64,000 bases of DNA from Bimuria novae-zelandiae CBS 107.79 (Eukaryota > Ascomycota > Dothideomycetes > Pleosporales > Didymosphaeriaceae): positions 158,023 through 222,022 of the forward strand of contig ML976734.1 in NCBI GenBank assembly GCA_010015655.1, in the 5' to 3' direction. Within the stretch, counting starts at the first letter, position 1. Every line of letters starts with the position of its first letter. A model generated the notes under the pieces. The model searched no databases, was not told where the DNA came from, and saw only the letters and a list, made by a program, of their open reading frames with translations. Made by a program: the position numbers and the translations under genes. Positions 58,201-64,000 of this stretch are shown piece after piece.

Positions 58201-60146
58201 GCGGGTTCTTCAAAGTCAGGAGTAGCTGTACGAGCTTTGCCCGCACCAGAAGATGTTTGTGGACGCGAGAACGCAGCGCCATCCATACCAAAAGTGAACC
58301 GCACATCCGTGAAAGCGGATTCATGCATCAGGTGGAAAGCAGGCGCTCTAGTAGAGCTCACTGAGCTATAAAAGCTCGTTTCGAGTATGTAGTCGGCTTC
58401 GTCATCGGGCTGCTCTTGCTTGTTCCCTTCTACAATGACTTGCTGGTCAGGCTGCTGCTGTGAAGAGCTGACGAAGTCCAGATAAGACGACACATTCCCG
58501 TCTCGCTCACCAGGGAACGGCGACGGCATAGGAAGCGTAGAGGAATCCAAGGGTTGCAGATTTGGGCTTGACGGCTCCTTGCCAATTGGGGTTAACATCC
58601 CTGGCTTGTAGGTCGTTTGGAAGTCTGTTTGTAGATGGGACAGCGTTGGAGGTGGCGGCATGGCAATCTCAGTAGGCGGACCACCTGGGGCGAAGTCGAC
58701 GATAACCGGATCACCATGAGTACCTGATCGTTCTCGGGTCCGCCGATCTGACATGCCATCTGCTGATCCAACATCAAAGTCGTTAGCTCTAACCTCGACC
58801 CCACCCGCTTCGGTAGAATCGACTGTGTCTGCCTCGGCGTCTCCAACGTCACCATCCGAAAGGCGCTCGATGCTCCCAGATGGCCCTGTCTCAGTATGTC
58901 CATCAGCTAGATCTTCGGCGCCGTCAGTCGTGATAGTCTCCAAGTTTAGAGTCTCGTGCAGTTGGTCTTCCTCTCCCTCTCCCTCTCCCTCCTCCACGTT
59001 GGACATGGACTCTTCTTCCATGCTAGAGAGAGCGCCTTCGGGAGCCCGCTCGTCAGGACCAGCGTATAGTTCATCGTAATCAGCATCTCGAAAATGGTCG
59101 TCCTCGGTCCCGTCAGTCGCGGAGCGGAATTGTTCAGACACAACATCTTCGGATTCATCTTGGTGATCTTCCGCAAGGGCTTGTTGGTCATGCTCCATGT
59201 CTGTGACATCTTGATCTGCCGCTTGAGGCGAATCGTCATCCAAAACTGTATGTAGTTGGGATGGAGATACTGGCGTATCGGGCAGTTGTGGTGGACGAAG
59301 AGGCGAATCGTCCACAGATTGAAGACCATCCGCGTCTGCATCTTCTTTCTCGGGCGATGGTGTTCGCGCAAGATATGTCCAAGCACTCCAATCCCTATAT
59401 GATCTCCTCCGCCGTTTCCTGGCATGCCCATCCTCAACATCGTCGGTGAACGGGTTGTATTGGGGTTTCGGGAGCGGCACATCAGATAGTTTGATTCGCT
59501 TTAGGTAGGCGGGAGACGATTCGGATGACAGCCGTCGCACAGGCGAGCGCGGCGCGGGCGTGGGAGCAACGTCGACGAGGTCCAAGTCGGCCAATTCTTG
59601 CCCTTGTCGCAGGACACGGGATGACAGAGTCTGCGTGTATGCAAGCTCCCAATCAATGCTCTTTCCCGGCGTATTCACCGACCCATCTCTCACGAAGTCG
59701 GTCCCACGCAAGCTCAGAACAACATCGTCGCCAATGCCCACGCCAGTGGCTGCTATCGCGCGGGCGCTGGAGCCAGAGAAGCGCACTCGCACCTGACCAT
59801 GTTTCCTGCGGCGGAAGTCAGGGTCCCCGAGCAGGAATGCGAATTGGCGTGCGGAAGAGGAATATGGCCATATAAGTATCACGGTGCCGCGTAGCTGCTT
59901 CGATTCGCGCTCCGGCAGCTCTGGCTTCACTTCGGAAATGGGGATGGTCTCCATCAGGCCACGTGATCCGCTCGAGGTGTGTATTTCACCCCATGAGCCA
60001 GTGGTTGCGATTTCGTCGTCACGCGTCTGTGAAGGGTGCGACGGTGTCTGGCGCTCGGTGCTGTGAATATGTCTGGGCGGCTCTTTCCGCGGTTTGCGCG
60101 CGGCCTTCCCCGCGTCGATCCACTTAGTCATCTCATCCCTGTTCAC
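55269..60146 (-). CDS. POT1/CDC13-type telomeric single-strand DNA-binding protein, 1625 aa
   Basis: Predicted telomere end-binding protein that would coat the G-rich overhang and regulate telomerase and C-strand fill-in (nuclear). Single exon, start MNRDEMTKWI at 60146. An N-terminal OB-fold-like segment occupies about residues 82-155 (LRGTVILIWPYSSSARQFAF, then RVRFSGSSARAIAATG). A basic nuclear-localisation cluster ARKRRRRSYR lies near 240. A very long acidic, Ser/Glu/Asp/Pro-rich, probably disordered linker runs from about 260 to 1430 with many SP/TP and SQ sites. The C-terminal Telo_bind-type OB domain at about 1437-1555 includes TPIAYYTPLKDLPYFLN, then HVTDLSVYPGQTTVQIFRAY and VVLLRGMSVRSL, with aromatic residues suited to ssDNA stacking. 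A Glu/Arg-rich coiled tail follows. It converges on NDK with about 280 bp between stops. Confidence 0.82.
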   Translation of the reverse strand: MNRDEMTKWIDAGKAARKPRKEPPRHIHSTERQTPSHPSQTRDDEIATTGSWGEIHTSSGSRGLMETIPISEVKPELPERESKQLRGTVILIWPYSSSARQFAFLLGDPDFRRRKHGQVRVRFSGSSARAIAATGVGIGDDVVLSLRGTDFVRDGSVNTPGKSIDWELAYTQTLSSRVLRQGQELADLDLVDVAPTPAPRSPVRRLSSESSPAYLKRIKLSDVPLPKPQYNPFTDDVEDGHARKRRRRSYRDWSAWTYLARTPSPEKEDADADGLQSVDDSPLRPPQLPDTPVSPSQLHTVLDDDSPQAADQDVTDMEHDQQALAEDHQDESEDVVSEQFRSATDGTEDDHFRDADYDELYAGPDERAPEGALSSMEEESMSNVEEGEGEGEEDQLHETLNLETITTDGAEDLADGHTETGPSGSIERLSDGDVGDAEADTVDSTEAGGVEVRANDFDVGSADGMSDRRTRERSGTHGDPVIVDFAPGGPPTEIAMPPPPTLSHLQTDFQTTYKPGMLTPIGKEPSSPNLQPLDSSTLPMPSPFPGERDGNVSSYLDFVSSSQQQPDQQVIVEGNKQEQPDDEADYILETSFYSSVSSTRAPAFHLMHESAFTDVRFTFGMDGAAFSRPQTSSGAGKARTATPDFEEPAGSVEDPNVIPDRPCSPEPTEEVPYESSDAAETFETAEIQAASSPPQLQASQQPSRSEVIVLSSSSDAGDSDRDVQTDAEINVGEQQSGDHESKKEDEEHLTLRPSDPFDHESLGDVEQGHAAPLSATQVVRTTIPTVFDALRGNGTPNRSTQRSTAVSEIIDLGSPSDESDEDVPLDTDNMKRVHSQYLERTGRPTMHEPVSQGEQNLENAETFSSGLLSQEILGPLSQQEVSSGLEQTRIGFVNLEPAVGMEVDEEGGTIAETWEPFMAGSISSQQDVKMESIEEAFSSFIDEDGGQGQEGGTLEATSELQIAVPEEGNNIGSLQTISVPDTIPARNTRSKTQTSMSPEKEASAISQPTPSRKKGSLAPLSQLSQRTASPSAAKALSTGSPTRESFSLSPYSLRSQSKLLSPTKHTVAPARRRSARQRSTQTRSSAEPSPQQEFFSQASLRTEDYDLPWTNFGPSQELGTLRASQGKYADVPYVKDSEEDSMHSEGSLSTVQRSDDWNLGLNLSDPVLHNMQVREPPSTPRKTRTAKREPTSLVTPVQIVGPQVRVTNKNASAKSVSPFATQLPLDSPTASFTSNTPRRSRRINKDVSDSPVDTGEPNTHMREAAGHVSDEVFYPHVPVAGEDVAMRSSPPLHYPLKENIPAVEAEAQVIRSPRAKRNRAASSNQHSRLPVTPDDSQSTLIDSQPSFAAAQDQTLPPTPQLTQSTSAALRSFKASSFDTEAPAVAESSPFTKSTPRRNATATDVASPATSPKPSIHSTSDEDAEAPAAETPSVGLSTPIAYYTPLKDLPYFLNRSSTFYSAGSPDVLALVTTPSTPPTRAAKGPKHHSTMLHVTDLSVYPGQTTVQIFRAYADALPVVEPGDVVLLRGMSVRSLNRHPYLVSAEESAWCVWRFGKVVWGRKKRAWGELRAREEVRGPEVERGEGEWAEVERLRKWWVGTVREEVEGKVRQTRSREKEGEGSQGAA

Positions 60147-60785
60147 GCGACTCTAACAACGCCTTCGTCCAACCCTCCTTCACTCTTCAGGCAAGTTATT
60201 TTGCACGCTGCCACCTCGGCATTAGCTGTGGGGCTGTAAGGTGGTTTAACGAGGGGTTTGTTGGGGGGGGCAGAACCGTGGAAATGCGCGTACAAAGAAA
60301 AGTCATGAACACCTAACCCTCCTTAATCAACCCTCACACTGTAAACCTCATCATGTACGCATTTACAGGTAGCACGGCCCAAGACACGGACATGCTCCTT
60401 TGTCCGCTTGCAGGGCTAGTGAACACTTCACGTAATCGCTGATAGCTCGTTTTCACCTGCAAAATCGCCAGTATCCTTATCATCATATATAAACCACCCG
60501 GCAACTGACCACTTCATTGCCCCTCCACCTTCCATACACCCGTCTCCTGTCAACACACCCTCTAACCATTCTCACAGACAAATTAATCGAATAGAGCGAG
60601 CTTTCCGGAATGGCTCAGCCAGGTTTCGAAAACATCACGACAGCTGCCACAGCTGCTATGCCAGCGGCGAACGACAATCCTCACGGCCCGTCCAACCTTG
60701 CGCCTTCTATCAATTCAAGCCTGGCTCATATCCCGAACATGAGCGGCCTGAGCGTCAAATTGAGGTGGATTCCGAGAACGACCAC
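60147..60785. other. Intergenic, divergent upstream region
   Basis: Upstream of the telomere protein (minus) and the F-box-like gene (plus). A plus-strand frame at 60610-60810 is out of phase with the following domain and lacks recognisable content, so I treat it as 5' leader or chance. Confidence 0.5.
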
Positions 60786-61681
60786 ATGGCTGAACAGGAC
60801 CGTACCATGACCGATCATTCGGTCCACTCCCCAGATCAGAAGGTCTCTCCGTTCCTTGAGTTGCCTGCTGAGCTGCGCATTAAATTGTATGAAAACATTG
60901 CTTCGAATCTGATCGGCGAATCGTTCTCACAGTACCGGGGTGTCTACATGTCCTGCCGCCGGATCAAGGAAGAGGTGGACACGCATTGCACCGAGGAATA
61001 TGCGATGCGGGTTCGAAGCTTGAATTCAAGCTACCAGCTGAATTCCAGCTCTCACTGCCTGACGCACTTTCGATCCGAGCCGTGAAGAATCCGACTGTAT
61101 ATATCCAAAGCTCTCTCTCTGGGGCCCCGCAGCAGCAGCCCTATACCGCAGTATTTCAGCAGGCAAATCCTACGCTCCACTTTCAGTCGGTAACTGTCGA
61201 GTTCACTCCGTTCGATACGTCCGTCAGTCGTAGTTCATTTGTCCAATTTTTCGACATGTGGATAACACGTGGGTTCGATACGGTGTTCTCCCAATGCCTC
61301 CCCACGTCGCGAGACTGCAACAGCATACCATCTCCGACCCGTGGGGCTGTATCACGGTGGGTCATCGATTTCACATCTCTTTGCTACAGCGACGATGACG
61401 GTCACAGTACGCCATTGGAATATCACGAGATGTTCATGTTCGTTAAAGTCCTCATTCGTGTTTGGATGCAGAATAAAGGCAAGAAGGCTTCCGATAAATA
61501 CAGTGGTCCAGGGTACAGCTTCCACCTCATTGCCAGCGGTCCCTGGCCCCACCCCAAGCCCGCCATGGCAATCTGGGCGTGGAACGGCAAGGAAGAGGAG
61601 GCCTTGATGAACAAGAAGTGGCTTAATGACACGCTGTCCCACGACACGAGCCTACGAGATGATACTAGCGATTGGATTTGA
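60786..61681 (+). pseudogene. F-box-like protein gene with a frame break
   Basis: Start ATG 60786 (MAEQDRTMTDHSVHS). An F-box-like leucine-rich segment FLELPAELRIKLYENIASNL and CRRIKEEVD follow, as in the large fungal families of short F-box-like proteins; substrate unknown. The first frame runs to 61085, but homologous-looking sequence switches to another frame near 61,010-61,030 (KLEFKLPAEFQLSLPDALS) and continues to the stop at 61681. No plausible intron spans the switch. So either a small indel has broken the gene, or there is a sequencing error. The second part (about 215 residues) is a mixed alpha/beta region without known motif. Confidence 0.5.
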
Positions 61682-62047
61682 TGCTAGTGTTACCCAGCGA
61701 AGCGTATGAAAACATGGAAGCTCATTCGGCAACAGCTGGGTACGGAACCTTCCCCGTCCCCCGAGTACTGGAGGCAATAACCAGCGCCTTCATTACGACA
61801 AGCATTGTCAGCTCATTTTATCACACACGATCCGAATGGGTCCAGCTCTGGACCCACATCTTAAAGGCGCTATAAGAGGTATTCAGGGCCTTCGGAGGAG
61901 TGATGGAAGTATGTAGTAAGCGGCACGGCTGATGTATCTCACGCTCGTTTTTTTGAGCTACTCTTCATCGATGACCATGTAGTAAACCTTTCACGACTAT
62001 TGGCTTGTCATGATATCCCCCATCTAATGAATACTTTTGGTCCGTGT

Positions 62048-62078
<31 letters not shown>

Positions 62079-62679
62079 GTCTTTCATTTCGTTCTTACAG
62101 TGATACGGCTTCCTTCGTCAGTGATACACTATACCACCCACCGTTGGCTCCATTCTTGAAACGCACTAAACTTGTTTGCCTAAATGTCATTCTGTGATTC
62201 TGTGTTGCCCACTTTAGCTGGCCAGAGAGTTGTATAGGTGGACTTCATCCCAAGTCACGTTAGGTGAATGGGCTAGTCCTATTTAGGATTAGCCCGTCTT
62301 TCTGTGAATTCGGTTAACCGCCCTTTAGCCGTCTAACAAGTTGACCAAACTTCGCCTATCCAGCCGTTGGCTGCAGTGTATCAGATGTATGAGTGTTAAG
62401 TCGTTGGGTTGAGCCTACTATCCATTGCTTCGGTACAGGTATGCGACCACTTGTCGCTTCCGCTTAGCAACACGCGTCTGTGAGTGTCACTCAACGTTGG
62501 TTCAGCCCTTTCTATCTGCCATCAACAATAAATGCACGGCGCCAATATGATCGCTCAAGCATCACATTCTCGACTTTTTTTTGCTCGGGTGCGCTCTACG
62601 CCATTCTGCCATGATGACGGCTAGGCGAATTTTGTGTCCTTCGCCCATTGAATAAGCGACCTCCACCCCATATCCCACT
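61682..62679. other. Intergenic with CT microsatellite, no supported gene
   Basis: Contains a (CT)13 tract and a 26-bp near-perfect hairpin at 62270-62295 (GGGCTAGTCCTA, loop TT, TAGGATTAGCCC). Short frames lack features. Confidence 0.6.
62049..62075. repeat. (CT)n microsatellite, about 13 units
   Basis: Uninterrupted CT dinucleotide run. Confidence 0.95.
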
Positions 62680-64000
62680 TTGGGATCATCTTCTCAAACA
62701 CGGCATCTGTTCGCAATCCATCTACTTTCACATAGCTGCCTGCCGCGGGAGCTCAGGGACAGGATTTATGTCTACTACGTGTATGAAGAGGAGGGTTATT
62801 GTAGCAATCCTGATACCGGGAAGCTGCGCGTGGGTGGTGAACCTGGTCGATGTGTTGACCTTGCGCTGCAGTATACTTGCACGAGCGTGGCAACGCAGAT
62901 GCGAGGAGTTGCGCTTCGCGAGAACGAAATCACTTTTCTGCCGATACCTGAACATGGACCGAACGCACATCGATTTGAATCGCTGCTCAAGGCACAGCGA
63001 TGGTCTTTCCAACTCATGCTTTCCTGTGTTCCCATTTGCTTCACGTCGGACGCCATAGAAATACTCAAGAGTCGGTATCCTGACAGCCAAGTTTTGACAG
63101 AGCTCTTGGAAGACCCTGATCCCATCAAGTTCGACCACACATATCATACGTCGCACCAACAGTCCGAGGGATTTGAACCATGAATGGGTCCAACAACCGG
63201 CGAGATTCCATCTCTGAACCGTGCTCTTGTGCAAGACATACTTGAGCTGACTCTCAAAACCATCGTCGCATTCGCAAATCATTGGGGGCATCCTCAATCA
63301 GCCGGGTTTCGATCGTACGCGGAGGTACTACGTGGATACTCATACAAAGATATGGGAGCCCTTTCCGTTCTATCCAGACTCATACCACAAAATGCTGAAT
63401 TGGCGTCCCGCATTATGGCAAGTGCCCACCGACTTAGAGCTCGACGAGGCCGAAGAATTCCTCTGGCACCATCCCAAAGAAAACGGACACGTTCATAACG
63501 TCCGATGGTAATGGTCGGCATGTAATGCCGCAATAAGATTTCTGTCTGCATTGCAACCAACCCTGAGGTGCTCTTTACGGAAGATCATCTTGAATGAAAA
63601 TAGAAATTGTATTGCTCACCCGGTGACGCATGTTCAAGGACTCATTCCCTTCCTGCAGCAAAACCATCGCCTGCGGGTTGAACGCCGTGTGGATATCAAC
63701 CATGCTATTGTGACTCCTCGAGGTGCTGCTTTAGCGAAATGGTATGACATATTTGATAAGCATCCTGAGGGGCACTGGATTCATACATCGTTGGAGTTCA
63801 TGGCGTTGTGGATCATTGAGGAAATGGCCTTGAAAGATTACGGCCTACTGGACAATTCTTTCTCGTTAACCTTTGAAGGATTACCTGGGATACAAGAAAA
63901 GTTATGGGATGGGCTGAAGCAGATGGCGGCGGTGCAAAAAGCGATGGTGGAATACGCCAAACGTAGTACTCCTAACCACCTCGCGCTCGACGACAACCTG
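62680..64000 (+). pseudogene. F-box-like family protein, degenerate and cut by window end
   Basis: Resembles a Dothideomycete-type F-box-like family with an N-terminal CLPRELRDRIYVYYVYEEEG motif and RCVDLALQYTCTSVATQMRG, common as many paralogues. The first frame (62680-63183) ends in TGA at 63181, followed directly by in-frame sequence, so TGG to TGA is likely. A frame change occurs near 63,325, after which the frame reads RRYYVDTHTKIWEPFPFYPD. TAA at 63509 breaks it again, then one open frame runs to 64000 (IILNENRNCIAHPVTHVQGL, LIPFLQQNHRLRVERRVDI). The true 3' end is beyond the window. All parts stay collinear, so it is a recently dead or badly sequenced copy. Confidence 0.65.

Overview
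The window looks like a filamentous ascomycete (Pezizomycotina) genome, most likely a Dothideomycete; the class is an inference. Supporting signs are short GT-AG introns (mostly 47-79 nt), GC-rich coding sequence, and the gene families present. AT-rich blocks carry a strong repeat-induced point mutation (RIP) signature: CpA is depleted, TpA is in excess, CpG is often kept, and old transposon genes are full of TAG/TAA codons.

Layout. (1) 1-13,011 is a RIP-mutated transposon block. It holds a minus-strand Ty1/copia relic, a Ty3/gypsy element with recognisable LTRs (3269-9677), the tail of a pogo/Fot1-like element followed by a 370-bp fold-back, a complete but dead pogo-like transposon (10518-12628), and the 145-bp tandem array it landed in. 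(2) 13.0-15.2 kb is an island with one small secreted protein gene. (3) 15,224-25,574 is a nest. A short hAT transposon was hit by a gypsy element (GTATA target duplication, equal 433-bp LTRs), a Tc1/mariner element and a Fot1 element. (4) 25.6-26.9 kb is a fungal rhodopsin-domain membrane protein gene. (5) 27.2-30.7 kb holds a candidate retroposed insertion with 16-bp direct repeats, another pogo-like element and a 128-bp hAT-like MITE. (6) 31.0-40.4 kb holds intact genes: a cytochrome P450, a small hydrophilic protein, a DDX60-like Ski2-family helicase (4 exons, 1817 aa) and a secreted CE1-type esterase. (7) 41.1-50.4 kb is a run of three adjacent pseudogenes: an MFS transporter, a DUF3433-type membrane protein and a BAHD-like acyltransferase. 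The DUF3433 gene is interrupted by a second copy of the same hAT family with a perfect 8-bp target duplication. (8) 50.7-60.1 kb is conserved core: ER glucosidase II alpha, nucleoside diphosphate kinase (60-bp N gap in its last intron) and a large POT1/CDC13-type telomere protein. (9) 60.8-64.0 kb has two degenerate F-box-like genes; the last runs off the window.

How the pieces relate. The core genes are single-copy housekeeping functions: ER glycoprotein quality control, nucleotide metabolism, telomere capping and RNA helicase activity. The P450 and esterase are accessory metabolic or secreted functions. I see no intact biosynthetic cluster and no CRISPR, tRNA or rRNA gene. The most informative structure is the pair of hAT copies: one is shredded by RIP and nested insertions, the other is fresh enough to keep its target duplication and terminal repeats. 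Together they define a short non-autonomous hAT family and date the layers of the nest.
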